DNA of 64,000 nucleotides. It comes from an uncultured Candidatus Thioglobus sp. GTDB lineage: Bacteria > Pseudomonadota > Gammaproteobacteria > PS1 > Thioglobaceae. The stretch lies in assembly GCA_910595805.1 (NCBI GenBank), contig CAJVCK010000001.1:42704-106703 (forward strand), given 5' to 3'. The notes under the pieces were generated by a model. That model was not told the origin of the DNA. It made no database searches and saw nothing but the letters and a program-made list of their open reading frames with translations. Every line of letters begins with the position of its first letter. Within the stretch, counting starts at the first letter, position 1. Shown here piece by piece: positions 35,229 through 44,430 of this stretch. The translations under genes were made by a program, and so were the position numbers.

Positions 35229-36157
35229 TGCGACTTATTTTTGCAGGTACGCCTGATTTTTCAGAAGGTGTGTTAGAAGCTTTAATTGCCAACGATCATG
35301 AAATTGTCGGTGTGTATTGTCAGCCAGATCGCCCTAAAGGACGTGGTCGCGTTCTCACTGCATGCCCAGTAAAAGAAAAAGCCTTGGAGCATGGCTTGCC
35401 TATCTTTCAGCCTGAGAGCTTAAAAGATGAAACCGAACAACAAGTCTTAGCCAATCTTAATGCAGATGTCATGGTGGTGGTAGCCTACGGACAACTCTTG
35501 CCTAAAGTCGTATTAGAATCCCCTAAATACGGCTGTCTTAACATACACGCATCACTCTTACCACGCTGGCGTGGTGCAGCTCCTATTCAACGAGCTATTA
35601 TTTCTGGTGATAAGCAAACTGGTATTGGCATCATGCAAATGAACGAAGGCCTGGATACGGGTGACATTTTGCTAGAGAAAGTCTGTGATATTACAGATAC
35701 TGATACTGCACAATGCTTACATGATAAATTAGCCAGCTTAGGTGCTCAAGGCATCGTTGAGGCACTAAATAATATCGACAACTTATCACCAAGCGCACAA
35801 AACAAAGCGGGTATAACCTACGCTAAAAAGCTTAGCAAGGAAGAGGCTTGGATTGACTGGAATAAATCCGCAGTAAAAATTAACCAACAAATTAGAGCTT
35901 TTAACCCTTATCCTATTGCACAGACTAATGCCAGTAGTGATAAATTTGATTCTAAAGTATTGCGTATTTTATCCGCAACTGTTATTGAAACGAATGCTAG
36001 CAATAGCCCTGGGGAGGTTATTAATTGCACTAAAGGAGAATGCACTGTTGCTACCGGCAATGGAATATTGAGTTTAAATGTGGTTCAGTTAGCAGGAAAA
36101 AAAGCGCTTAATATTAAGGACTTCACTAATGCCTACAGATTAACTAAACTAGACTAA
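35228..36157 (+). CDS. fmt: Methionyl-tRNA formyltransferase
   Basis: A 309-residue enzyme formylating initiator Met-tRNA. Motifs are FAGTPDFSEGVLEAL, QPDRPKGRGR (the tRNA-binding loop), the catalytic NIHASLLPRWRGAAPIQRAI with Asn and His, and NEGLDTGDIL. A C-terminal OB domain follows from about 205. Usually fmt sits beside def; here it follows argH (TAATG overlap) and def is not present. Confidence 0.96.
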   Translation: MRLIFAGTPDFSEGVLEALIANDHEIVGVYCQPDRPKGRGRVLTACPVKEKALEHGLPIFQPESLKDETEQQVLANLNADVMVVVAYGQLLPKVVLESPKYGCLNIHASLLPRWRGAAPIQRAIISGDKQTGIGIMQMNEGLDTGDILLEKVCDITDTDTAQCLHDKLASLGAQGIVEALNNIDNLSPSAQNKAGITYAKKLSKEEAWIDWNKSAVKINQQIRAFNPYPIAQTNASSDKFDSKVLRILSATVIETNASNSPGEVINCTKGECTVATGNGILSLNVVQLAGKKALNIKDFTNAYRLTKLD

Positions 36158-36214
36158 ATAAACCATAAGAGAAAACACTAAGAAAAGACATGGCATTTTC
36201 AACCTGCATTTTAC

Positions 36215-36817
36215 TTATTCTGTAATCTTAGTTACTTTCTCTGAGTAATATGTCAATCCTAATTGATTTAAAGCACTTTCAACTGCTTCTACAGCATCAA
36301 GAACGGAACAATGAAAAACTTCTCCAAGTCTGGAGTATTTGAAAAATTTATCTGCAAGGATTTTATGCGAAACCTGTTCAACAATTTCTGCAGATTCAGT
36401 ATAAAAAACAGTATTAATGCTAAATTTTCCTACCAGCACTTCTTGTTGTTCAAAAATTTTTATACGGCGCTTTATCGTGTTAACTTTTCTTGTTATTGAG
36501 CTCTTTTCATTTCCACAAGCTGATCTTTTCTCAACATTTAAATCATGTAAATATTTTTGAGCTAAAGATGTATTCTTTTCAAGAGGTGGCTCATTTCCAC
36601 CAGGGCAAATTCTTCCACTTACGATATGCTTCTTAATTAAACCACTAGCATCTATATAGCGTTTATAGCCACAAATTTGGCATGTGACCTTCTTTTCTGA
36701 CCATTGGTTATTTAAATCTATAAGCCTATCCTTAACGCTAGTTGTCCATAGATGTGTTATACCAACTTTAACCAGTTTAGCTTTCTTATTCTCAAATATA
36801 TAAACTGCTTCCATCAA
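36215..36817 (-). CDS. GIY-YIG-like (T5orf172/MUG113) domain protein with inserted zinc finger
   Basis: A 200-residue protein I cannot name. The N-terminus AVYIFENKKAKLVKVGIT and Arg31 in VKDRLIDLNNQW resemble the VYI...KVG-T...R core of T5orf172/MUG113 domains of the GIY-YIG superfamily. The C-terminal part (NTVFYTESAEIVEQVSHKILA, RLGEVFHCSVLDAVEAV) resembles the end of the same domain, with GE(V/W)F at 165-168. Between them is CQIC (46-49) with His64 and Cys71, a C2HC finger candidate, then a basic helix (KVNTIKRRIKIFEQQE). It may be a DNA- or RNA-acting nuclease. It is isolated between fmt and trmL, which suggests recent insertion. Confidence 0.55.
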   Translation of the reverse strand: MMEAVYIFENKKAKLVKVGITHLWTTSVKDRLIDLNNQWSEKKVTCQICGYKRYIDASGLIKKHIVSGRICPGGNEPPLEKNTSLAQKYLHDLNVEKRSACGNEKSSITRKVNTIKRRIKIFEQQEVLVGKFSINTVFYTESAEIVEQVSHKILADKFFKYSRLGEVFHCSVLDAVEAVESALNQLGLTYYSEKVTKITE

Positions 36818-36840
36818 AATTTAATAGTTTGATTAAAATA

Positions 36841-37308
36841 TTAACACACTATTTTCTTGCTGCCCACAAATCCAATCTGCCTCCAAGCTTCATAGGCAAC
36901 GATCGAGACACAATTAGCAAGATTCAGACTTCGAGAACCGTCTTGCATTGGTAATGAAACCCAATCAAACTGATTAGCCACATCCTCTGGCAGTCCTTTG
37001 GTTTCAGGGCCAAACAGAAATGAGTCTCCTGGCTGGTACGCCACATCGGTGTATTTTTTATTTGAGCCCGTCTCTACCGCGAAAATCCTTTCAGGTTTAG
37101 CTCGATCTATATAGTCTTGTAAATTTTCATACTCATAGACTTGAGCCAATTCTTTGTAATCTAATCCTGCCCTCTTTAGGCGCTTATCAGTTATTTCAAA
37201 ACCAAAGGGTTTGATCAAGTGTAGGCTACATCCCATATTAGCCGATAGACGGATAAGGCTACCGGTATTGTTAGGTATCTCGGGTTCGAATAAGACTAAA
37301 TTTAACAT
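36841..37308 (-). CDS. trmL: tRNA (cytidine/uridine-34-2'-O)-methyltransferase
   Basis: A 155-residue SPOUT methyltransferase that modifies the wobble ribose of tRNA-Leu isoacceptors. It starts MLNLVLFEPEIPNNTGSLIR, with the conserved N of motif 1, continues LHLIKPFGFEITDKRLKRAG, and has the trefoil-knot segment FLFGPETKGLP and LPMQDGSRSLNLANCVSI. Full length. It is divergent from clpB; its promoter would overlap the clpB heat-shock promoter region. Confidence 0.95.
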   Translation of the reverse strand: MLNLVLFEPEIPNNTGSLIRLSANMGCSLHLIKPFGFEITDKRLKRAGLDYKELAQVYEYENLQDYIDRAKPERIFAVETGSNKKYTDVAYQPGDSFLFGPETKGLPEDVANQFDWVSLPMQDGSRSLNLANCVSIVAYEAWRQIGFVGSKKIVC

Positions 37309-37325
37309 AATATTTTATTTACGCA

Positions 37326-37354
37326 CTTGAATATCGTTATATCATCCCATAGAT
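37326..37354 (+). promoter_or_regulatory. Sigma-32-like heat-shock promoter of clpB
   Basis: CTTGAA at 37326-37331, a 14-nt spacer, then CCCATAGAT from 37346 match the RpoH consensus CTTGAAA-N13/14-CCCCATnT well. The clpB ATG is at 37392. Confidence 0.65.
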
Positions 37355-37391
37355 AGTAAGCAACTTAAGAAAAAAACATCAAGATAAATAC

Positions 37392-39950
37392 ATGGATATT
37401 AATAAATTAACCGCTCAATTTCAACAAGATTTAGCCAATGCGCAATCACTTGCCAATGACAAAAATCATAGTGTAATTGAGGCAATGCACGTACTTAATG
37501 CAATGGTTAGTAATCCGTCAAGTACTGTTAGCAGTCTATTGTCACAATGTTCAACAGACTTTGCTAAATTGAAGAACGAAATTGATGTACGAATGAATCA
37601 ACTGCCTTCTTTGGACAATCCAACCGGGGGCATTAATATATCGCAAAATTTATTACGCCTATTGAATCAAACTGATAAATTAGCCATCAATCGTGGGGAT
37701 AGTTACCTAACTACCGAGTTACTTTTATTAGCCATTATCAAAGGCAATGATGAAACAACTGAAATACTAAAAAATCATGGTGTAAATGAAACACAACTCA
37801 CAACTGTGATTGACAACCTAAGAGGAGGTGAAACTGTGAATAACCAAAATGCTGAAACTCAGAGAGATGCACTCAATAAATACACACAAGATTTAACCGA
37901 ACTTGCTACACAAGGAAAGCTTGATCCTGTTATTGGTCGTGACGGAGAAATACGCCGTTCGATTCAAGTATTGCAACGACGAACTAAAAACAACCCAGTG
38001 CTCATTGGTGAGCCTGGTGTTGGCAAAACTGCGATTGCTGAAGGCTTGGCACAGCGCATTATTAACAATGAAGTGCCTGAAGGTATTAAAGGTAAACGAC
38101 TATTGTCACTAGATATGGCGGCCTTGGTTGCCGGGGCTAAATACAAAGGTGAATTCGAAGAAAGAATGAAAGCCGTACTTAAAGAAGTGGAAACGGCAAA
38201 TGGTCAAATTATTTTATTTATTGACGAGCTCCACACTATGATGGGCGCTGGTAAAGGCGAAGGATCAATGGATGCCGGTAACATGCTAAAACCTGCACTG
38301 GCTCGTGGCGACCTTCACTGCATGGGTGCCACGACACTGGATGAATATCGCCAATATATTGAAAAAGACTCTGCCATGGAGCGTCGATTCCAAAAGGTAT
38401 TAGTTGATGAACCTACTGAAGAGGATACCATTGCTATCTTACGCGGTCTTAAAGAGAAATACGAGGTGCATCATGGTGTAGAGATTACTGACCCTGCAAT
38501 TATTGCTGCGGTTACCTATTCAACAAGATATATTACTGACAGGCAGCTGCCCGATAAAGCCATTGACCTAATTGATGAAGCAGCTTCACAAATTCGCATG
38601 GAAATTGATTCAAAACCCGAGTCAATGGACAAACTTGATCGCAAACTAGTGCAGCTTAAAATTGAGCGCATGGCGTTGAAAAAAGAGAAAGACAAGGCCT
38701 CTAAAGAGCGTTATAAAGAACTGGTATCCGTCATTAAAGACCTTGAAAAAGAATATTCTAACTTAGAAGAAGTTTGGAAAAGAGAAAAGCTCGTGGTACA
38801 AGGTGCGCACCACCTCAAGGAAGAATTAGAACAAGCTAAAATCGACCTTGAAACAGCGCATCGAAATAATGACTTAGCCAAAATGAGTGAACTCCAGTAC
38901 GGAAAAATACCAGAACTTGAAGCTAAAATCACACAAGCAGAAAGTGAAGATTCACAAGAAATGACACTACTACGAAACAAAGTTACTGAAGATGAAATTG
39001 CCCATATTGTTGCTCGTTGGACAGGCATTCCTGTGGATAAAATGATGGAAGGCGAAAAAGACAAACTTTTACAGATGGAAGGGATTATTCATAAGCGTTT
39101 GGTCGGGCAAGACAAAGCGGTCAAAGTAATATCAGATGCAGTTCGTCGTTCACGTGCAGGCTTGTCTGACCCTAATCGTCCTGATGGTTCATTTTTATTT
39201 ATGGGCCCTACTGGCGTGGGTAAAACTGAACTCACTAAAGCTTTGGCAGATTTCTTGTTTGATACCGAGCAAGCTATTGTGCGTGTGGACATGAGTGAGT
39301 TTATGGAAAAACATTCAGTGTCCCGTTTGATTGGCGCACCTCCTGGATATGTGGGTTATGAACAAGGTGGCGTACTAACCGAGGCCGTACGTCGTAAGCC
39401 GTATTCAATTATTTTGCTAGATGAAATAGAAAAAGCCCATCCTGATGTGTTTAATGTACTATTACAAGTTTTGGATGATGGTCGCTTGACTGACGGACAA
39501 GGTCGTACGGTTGACTTTAAAAACACAGTGATTGTAATGACATCAAACTTGGGTTCGCATCTTATTCAGGAAAACCCTGGAAAAAACATAAGCACTGAGC
39601 TTACTAAGATTATTGGTGAGCATTTTCGCCCTGAGTTTGTTAATCGTATTGATGAGATTGTAACTTTTAACAATCTTGAAAAGGACCAAATAAAAGGCAT
39701 TGCACAATTGCAAATTAAAATCCTACAAGCACGCTTATCTAAACTTGATCTTAAGTTAGCGCTTAATGATGAAGCTATGACTATGATCGTTGACAGAGGT
39801 TATGATCCAGTTTTTGGCGCACGACCAATCAAACGTACCATTCAGCAATTATTAGAAAATCCATTGTCACAAAAGATTCTTGCTGGAGAATTTATGCCTG
39901 GTGCTACGATTAACGCTACCGTTGCCAATGCTGAGATTGTCTTTTCTTAA
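37392..39950 (+). CDS. clpB: ATP-dependent disaggregase ClpB
   Basis: An 852-residue AAA+ chaperone that pulls proteins out of aggregates with DnaK. Order: N-terminal Clp repeat domain (1-145), first AAA with [13 protein letters not shown] and sensor segments, the long coiled-coil M domain (about 405-525, highly charged [15 protein letters not shown]), second AAA with [14 protein letters not shown], and the C-terminal domain ([16 protein letters not shown]). The M domain distinguishes ClpB from ClpA or ClpC. A sigma-32-like promoter precedes it. Downstream is the palindrome before rsxE. Confidence 0.97.
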   Translation: MDINKLTAQFQQDLANAQSLANDKNHSVIEAMHVLNAMVSNPSSTVSSLLSQCSTDFAKLKNEIDVRMNQLPSLDNPTGGINISQNLLRLLNQTDKLAINRGDSYLTTELLLLAIIKGNDETTEILKNHGVNETQLTTVIDNLRGGETVNNQNAETQRDALNKYTQDLTELATQGKLDPVIGRDGEIRRSIQVLQRRTKNNPVLIGEPGVGKTAIAEGLAQRIINNEVPEGIKGKRLLSLDMAALVAGAKYKGEFEERMKAVLKEVETANGQIILFIDELHTMMGAGKGEGSMDAGNMLKPALARGDLHCMGATTLDEYRQYIEKDSAMERRFQKVLVDEPTEEDTIAILRGLKEKYEVHHGVEITDPAIIAAVTYSTRYITDRQLPDKAIDLIDEAASQIRMEIDSKPESMDKLDRKLVQLKIERMALKKEKDKASKERYKELVSVIKDLEKEYSNLEEVWKREKLVVQGAHHLKEELEQAKIDLETAHRNNDLAKMSELQYGKIPELEAKITQAESEDSQEMTLLRNKVTEDEIAHIVARWTGIPVDKMMEGEKDKLLQMEGIIHKRLVGQDKAVKVISDAVRRSRAGLSDPNRPDGSFLFMGPTGVGKTELTKALADFLFDTEQAIVRVDMSEFMEKHSVSRLIGAPPGYVGYEQGGVLTEAVRRKPYSIILLDEIEKAHPDVFNVLLQVLDDGRLTDGQGRTVDFKNTVIVMTSNLGSHLIQENPGKNISTELTKIIGEHFRPEFVNRIDEIVTFNNLEKDQIKGIAQLQIKILQARLSKLDLKLALNDEAMTMIVDRGYDPVFGARPIKRTIQQLLENPLSQKILAGEFMPGATINATVANAEIVFS

Positions 39951-39964
39951 GTAGACAAAGCCCT

Positions 39965-40005
39965 ATCATCCATAGAGATTGATATAATCAAACTCTATGG
40001 ATGAT
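39965..40005 (+). promoter_or_regulatory. 41-nt near-perfect palindrome carrying an extended -10 and the rsxE start codon
   Basis: Outer arms ATCATCCATAGAG (39965-39977) and CTCTATGGATGAT (39993-40005) are exact reverse complements. Inside, after one A-A mismatch, TTGAT and ATCAA pair around an ATA loop. The centre contains TG-A-TATAAT (39980-39988), an extended -10. The ATG at 39997 is 8 nt beyond it and lies in the right arm. A transcript started here would be nearly leaderless and lack the left arm, whereas read-through from clpB would fold and bury the start codon. Confidence 0.75.
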
Positions 40006-40692
40006 TATATCAAAATTGCAAAAAATGGCTTATGGAACAACAACCAAGCTTTAGTTGCTTTGTTGGGCTTGTGTCCACTATTAGCAGTCACCAATAATAT
40101 TGTAAATGCTATTGGCTTAGGGTTAGCCACAACCTTTGTTTTAATCGCCTCAAATACGACCATATCTATCTTTCGAAATCAAATTCGAAAAGAGGTTCGA
40201 ATACCTATTTTTGTTTTGTTGATTGCCTCTTTTGTAACTATTGTTGAATTGATAATGCAATCGTATTTTTATGATTTGTATTTAATTTTAGGTATTTTTG
40301 TACCGTTAATTGTAACCAACTGCGCCATTTTAGGTAGAGCTGAAGCTTTTGCCAATAAAAATACTTGGGATAAATCAGCACTCGACGGATTAATGATGGG
40401 TATTGGTTTTTCCGTAGTGCTGGTCATATTAGGAGCTATGCGAGAGCTAATAGGTTCTGGAACTTTGTTTGATCAATCAAACTTGCTACTCGGCGGCTTA
40501 GGTGATACACTAAGTATCACAGTATTTGAAGATTATCAAGGCACGTTATTGGCAATTCTACCGCCAGGGGCATTTATCGGTCTTGGTTTGATTGTAGCTG
40601 TTAAAAACCTTATTGATTTGAAAGCAGTTGAAAAATCAAAATCAATCTCAGTCAATAAAAGTATTGGAACAACAAACCTTATTAACTCATAA
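39997..40692 (+). CDS. rsxE: Electron transport complex subunit RsxE/RnfE
   Basis: A 231-residue, roughly six-helix membrane subunit of the Rnf/Rsx complex, which couples ferredoxin-NAD electron transfer to ion movement or keeps SoxR reduced. Motifs are [43 protein letters not shown] and ELIGSGTLF, including the Cys residues that bind the intramembrane Fe-S cluster. No other rsx/rnf genes are in the window, so it is separated from its complex. The ATG lies in the palindrome at 39965-40005, without a Shine-Dalgarno. Confidence 0.93.
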   Translation: MDDYIKIAKNGLWNNNQALVALLGLCPLLAVTNNIVNAIGLGLATTFVLIASNTTISIFRNQIRKEVRIPIFVLLIASFVTIVELIMQSYFYDLYLILGIFVPLIVTNCAILGRAEAFANKNTWDKSALDGLMMGIGFSVVLVILGAMRELIGSGTLFDQSNLLLGGLGDTLSITVFEDYQGTLLAILPPGAFIGLGLIVAVKNLIDLKAVEKSKSISVNKSIGTTNLINS

Positions 40693-40703
40693 ACAGGAGA
40701 GTC

Positions 40704-41330
40704 ATGAAAAAACTTATTATATTATTAACCAGTTTATTGGCATTTAGTGCGAATGCTGAAGGCGAAAAAACCAAAGAAGTGTTTATTTCTCCAGGCGTGG
40801 TATCTGTTGATATTATCCATCAAGGAAAAACTGTAAAATTACAAAGAAATCAAGATAGAGAACACGAAATATCAAATTTTTATCTTAAAACTACCCGTGG
40901 AAAAATTCAAAAAATGTACCCATTTGCGCCTCATGCAGTTGAAACTATTGGCGAACTTGATGTAATTGATTATGTAAAACAAATATCAGCAGGCGATGAT
41001 AATATCGTGGTAATTGACACGCGTACACCTAACTGGCCAGTAATTACTGGTGGAATTCCAACAGCAATCAATATTCCGTATACGCACTTTAAGAAAAAAA
41101 CAACTGCATTAGAGATTATGGAAGATCAATTAGGTGTACAAGTAGATGATACTTGGGACTTTAGCTATGCCAAGACATTGGTTATGTATTGTAATGGCAT
41201 TTGGTGTGGTCAAACGCCAGCTGCTGTTAAAGCGTTACTGAGTTACGGCTATCCTGCTGCTAAAATTAAATATTACCGTGGTGGCATGAATGCATGGAAG
41301 TCTCTAGGACTAAAAACCGTCAATCTATAA
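40704..41330 (+). CDS. Periplasmic rhodanese-domain protein
   Basis: A 208-residue secreted protein (signal MKKLIILLTSLLAFSANA, then E). A rhodanese domain spans about 75-205: VVIDTRTPNW, the active Cys163 in MYCNGIWCGQ, then RGGMNAWKSLGL. A second Cys (Cys168) lies in the active loop. Rhodaneses carry persulfide sulfur and transfer it to acceptors; a periplasmic one suits a sulfur oxidiser. ACAGGAGAG gives a strong ribosome site. It lies 11 nt after rsxE and 3 nt before prmC. Confidence 0.88.
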   Translation: MKKLIILLTSLLAFSANAEGEKTKEVFISPGVVSVDIIHQGKTVKLQRNQDREHEISNFYLKTTRGKIQKMYPFAPHAVETIGELDVIDYVKQISAGDDNIVVIDTRTPNWPVITGGIPTAINIPYTHFKKKTTALEIMEDQLGVQVDDTWDFSYAKTLVMYCNGIWCGQTPAAVKALLSYGYPAAKIKYYRGGMNAWKSLGLKTVNL

Positions 41331-41333
41331 GCC

Positions 41334-42119
41334 TTGAACACTGTTAATGATTACCTAAAAAGTGGTGTGATTGATATCGCACCACTTTTGTCTTTAGTAT
41401 TAGGAAAATCCAACACTGATCTTTATACGCAAAATGACCATACTTTAAACGACAAGCAACAAAAGCAACTTTCAAGTTTAATTCAACAGCGAGAACAAGG
41501 TGTTCCATTTGCTTATCTTAGTGGAAAAAAAGGCTTTTACCATCTTGATTTTAAAGTTACAAAAGACACGCTGATCCCTCGTCCAGAGACTGAGTTATTA
41601 ATCGATATTACACTTGATTTATTCAAAAAAAATCAAAAATGTGCTGTATTAGATTTAGGTACTGGTAGTGGCATTATTGCTGTTACTTTAGCCGATATTA
41701 ATCCACACTGGCAAGTGAGTGCAACAGACTTTTCTCAAATGGCACTTAATGTAGCTCAAACCAATGCAACAAACAATATCAACTTTTCTCAGGGTAGTTG
41801 GTTTGATGCGACACCTGGTCAGACCTTTGATATAGTTATTTCCAATCCGCCTTATATTGAAGAAAATGATGACTATTTAGATGACTTAACCTACGAGCCA
41901 CAAACAGCATTGGTGTCTGGAATAGATGGGCTAAATGATATTCGAATTATTATTAACCATGCGCCTAGACACCTTAACAAAGATGGTTATTTACTGCTTG
42001 AGCATGGCTTTAATCAACAAGCAAAAATTGTTAGTTTACTGGATGATAAATTCCATAATATCAAGACTTTCAAAGACTACAATAATAACGATCGTGCGAT
42101 ACTTGCTCAATTAAAATAG
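41334..42119 (+). CDS. prmC: Peptide chain release factor N5-glutamine methyltransferase
   Basis: A 261-residue methyltransferase that methylates the GGQ glutamine of RF1 and RF2. The SAM motif is LDLGTGSGIIAVTLA and the substrate-Gln motif is SNPPYIEENDDYL; IPRPETELLID precedes them. Full length. The start is a TTG at 41334 (translated MNTVNDYLKSG). prmC normally follows prfA; here it follows a rhodanese gene instead. Confidence 0.94.
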   Translation: MNTVNDYLKSGVIDIAPLLSLVLGKSNTDLYTQNDHTLNDKQQKQLSSLIQQREQGVPFAYLSGKKGFYHLDFKVTKDTLIPRPETELLIDITLDLFKKNQKCAVLDLGTGSGIIAVTLADINPHWQVSATDFSQMALNVAQTNATNNINFSQGSWFDATPGQTFDIVISNPPYIEENDDYLDDLTYEPQTALVSGIDGLNDIRIIINHAPRHLNKDGYLLLEHGFNQQAKIVSLLDDKFHNIKTFKDYNNNDRAILAQLK

Positions 42120-42130
42120 ACTTACTAGAT

Positions 42131-42391
42131 TTATTTTTCTAAACCTTTTTTAAGCTTGTCAATGTACTTAGAGTCGACTTCACAGTATTTATCTTGTTGC
42201 GTAAAATAATCTTCTTCAACCCATGCACTAGAAGGCTTAAATACTGGCACAGTATTTTTTCCTGTTTGTACAATCGTATTATCGGTATAGATAGTGATTT
42301 TATCGTCTGAGTAAAAAATTTCTTTGTCAGCAAATGAATTTGTTGATATAAAAAGAAAAACGATCAGTAAATTTTTCTTAAATAATTTCAT
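42131..42391 (-). CDS. Small secreted protein, unknown function
   Basis: An 86-residue protein with a signal peptide (MKLFKKNLLIVFLFISTNSFA, about 21 residues). The mature 65 residues are charged and polar (DKEIFYSDDKITIYTDNTIV), with a single Cys near the end. I recognise no family. A minus-strand TATAAT at 42486-42481 is a possible -10, leaving an 80-nt leader. It converges with prmC with an 11-nt gap. Confidence 0.65.
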   Translation of the reverse strand: MKLFKKNLLIVFLFISTNSFADKEIFYSDDKITIYTDNTIVQTGKNTVPVFKPSSAWVEEDYFTQQDKYCEVDSKYIDKLKKGLEK

Positions 42392-42567
42392 AACTTTATT
42401 CTACAACAAAATAGAAGTTAATTTTTGTAAGTAAACAATAAATTTACAAACGTTTTTTCTTTCTGCAAGGCAAATATTAAATTATACGATTGAACATAGG
42501 TGTGACTATGTGATTAATTTTTTTTAAATGTTTAACGCAGAAGAAAGGGAAAAAGACGAAATAAAAA

Positions 42568-42903
42568 GAAGTTGGTCTATAAGCCGGGTTCTGTAATAGA
42601 TAGTCATTCATCTACGCACATTGTTGCCAATGCACTTTAGCACTCTACCCGCCACCTTGTACGAGCCGCACCATGGGTGGCCTATTTGAGCTTGCTCCAA
42701 GTGGGGTTTACCTTGCCACGGTTGTCACCAAACGCGCGGTGCGCTCTTACCGCACCTTCTCACCTTTTCCCATTACTGGGTAGTCTAAATTTCTGCAGCA
42801 CTTTCCATTATGTCACCATACCTAGCAGTTAGCTAGCACTTTGCTCTATGGAGCCCGGACTTTCCTCTGAACGTAAACGCCCAGCGACTATCCGACCAAC
42901 TTC
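42568..42903 (-). ncRNA. rnpB: RNase P RNA (M1 RNA)
   Basis: Read on the minus strand, the RNA begins GAAGUUGGUC and ends GACCAACUUC, the closing P1 helix. Universal core elements follow: GAGGAAAGUCCGGGC with CUCCAUAG near the 5' end, GGUAAACCCC in the middle, and AGAACCCGGCUUAUAGACC near the 3' end. The 336-nt length fits a slightly compact bacterial type A RNA (E. coli 377). It is the catalytic subunit that matures tRNA 5' ends. A TATAAT lies 7 nt before its 5' end. Confidence 0.95.
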
Positions 42904-42910
42904 AAGGGTG

Positions 42911-42916
42911 ATTATA
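42911..42916 (-). promoter_or_regulatory. rnpB -10 box overlapping the fumarase stop codon
   Basis: The minus strand reads AAAGTATAATCACCC, with TATAAT at 42916-42911 and the rnpB 5' end 7 nt later. The TAA stop of the fumarase gene (42914-42912) lies inside this -10 box. Confidence 0.65.
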
Positions 42917-44411
42917 CTTTAGTCGGGGCTACTTGAATGTTTCGAAAAATATTATGTATGTTCTGTCCGTTACTATCCACAGCAACTGTTACTGGCATAT
43001 CTTTAACTTCAAACTCATAAATAGCTTCCATACCCATATCTTCAAAAGCAATTTTTTTGGCTTTTTTGATTGATTTTGAAATAAGGTACGCAGCACCGCC
43101 CACTGCAATTAAATAACTGGCTTTATACTTCTTAATGCTCTGTGTAGTAGCTTCACCACGCTCAGCCTTGCCAATCATGCCAAAAATACCTGTATTTTCA
43201 AACATCATATTAGAAAAACTATCCATACGCGTGGCTGTAGTCGGCCCTGCGGGGCCAATCACTTCATCGCCTACTGCATCAACTGGACCGACATAGTAAA
43301 TAAATTTATTCTCAAAATTAACACCCTTTGGCAACCCTTTACCACTGTCAAGCATTTGCTTAAGGCGCTTATGTGCAGAGTCTCTTCCAGTAATAATTGT
43401 ACCTGTTAACAACAAAGTATCGCCAATATTCCAATCGCCCATTTGCGTTCGAGTTAAGGTGTTTAGATCAACATGCTTATACTGTGAATAATCCATTTCT
43501 AGATCAGGATAAATATTCATATCTACGTCTGGCAACTCAGCCAAACCTGAACCATCAAGTGAAAAATGCAAATGGCGTGTTGCTGCACAATTTGGAATCA
43601 TTGCTACCGGCTGTGAGGCGGCATGCGTTGGGTAATCCTTGATTTTGACGTCCAAGACAGTGGTTAATCCACCCAAACCTTGCGCGCCAATGCCTAAATC
43701 ATTAATTTTATCCATCAAGTCTAGACGTAATTGCTCCACATTAGTTGGGTTGGATTTTTCAGCAATCTTAGCAATATCGATTGGGTCCATTAAACTCTGT
43801 TTGGCCATGAGCATGGCTTTTTCTGCTGTACCGCCAACACCAATACCGATAATCCCTGGCGGACACCAACCCGCTCCCATAGTTGGTACTGTTCTTAATA
43901 CCCAATCAGTCAAGCTATCATCGGGTTGTAATACAGTAAATTTTGCCTTGTTTTCAGAACCACAACCTTTAGCTGCAACTATAAAGTTCACTTGACTCCC
44001 CTTTACCACCTTCATGTGAATAATAGCAGGTGTATTATCTTTGGTGTTCGTTCTAGAGAATAAGGGATCCTCAACGATTGATGCACGCAGTGGATTGTCA
44101 GGATTTGTATAGGCACGTCTAACCCCTTCATTAATCATGTCTTCTAAAGATAATTCTGCCTCCCAAGTGACGCTCATACCGACTTCAACAAACACATTGA
44201 CAATGCCTGTATCTTGACACATAGGGCGTTGACCCAAGGCCGACATTTTAGAATTAATTAAAATTTGTGCAATGGCGTTTTTAGCCGACTGATGTGTTTC
44301 TTTTTCATACGCATCCGCCATAGCCTGAATAAAGTCTGGTGCGTGATAATAAGAAATATATTGCAAAGCATTACAAACGCTTTCAATTACATGTTTTTGC
44401 TTGATTTTCAT
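42912..44411 (-). CDS. Class I fumarate hydratase (4Fe-4S)
   Basis: A 499-residue oxygen-sensitive iron-sulfur hydratase interconverting fumarate and malate in the TCA cycle. The alpha part has QRPMCQDTGIVNVF, with a cluster Cys, and AAKGCGSENKAK; PNCAATRHLHF follows. The beta part has LTGTIITGRDSAHKR and GPAGPTTATRMDSF. It resembles the FumA/FumB single-chain type, though somewhat shorter. Its 3' end overlaps the rnpB promoter. It is divergent from mreB. Confidence 0.92.
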   Translation of the reverse strand: MKIKQKHVIESVCNALQYISYYHAPDFIQAMADAYEKETHQSAKNAIAQILINSKMSALGQRPMCQDTGIVNVFVEVGMSVTWEAELSLEDMINEGVRRAYTNPDNPLRASIVEDPLFSRTNTKDNTPAIIHMKVVKGSQVNFIVAAKGCGSENKAKFTVLQPDDSLTDWVLRTVPTMGAGWCPPGIIGIGVGGTAEKAMLMAKQSLMDPIDIAKIAEKSNPTNVEQLRLDLMDKINDLGIGAQGLGGLTTVLDVKIKDYPTHAASQPVAMIPNCAATRHLHFSLDGSGLAELPDVDMNIYPDLEMDYSQYKHVDLNTLTRTQMGDWNIGDTLLLTGTIITGRDSAHKRLKQMLDSGKGLPKGVNFENKFIYYVGPVDAVGDEVIGPAGPTTATRMDSFSNMMFENTGIFGMIGKAERGEATTQSIKKYKASYLIAVGGAAYLISKSIKKAKKIAFEDMGMEAIYEFEVKDMPVTVAVDSNGQNIHNIFRNIQVAPTKV

Positions 44412-44430
44412 CTTTATTATGCTTTAAATA

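Noticed and set aside
42494..42511. Hairpin ACATAG-N6-CTATGT followed by a T run on the plus strand, as a terminator
   Set aside because: Only 6 AU-rich base pairs, and it lies far from any plus-strand gene end; prmC stops at 42119.
43397..43995. Two plus-strand open frames inside the fumarase gene
   Set aside because: They are antisense to a well-conserved enzyme and have no recognisable motifs.
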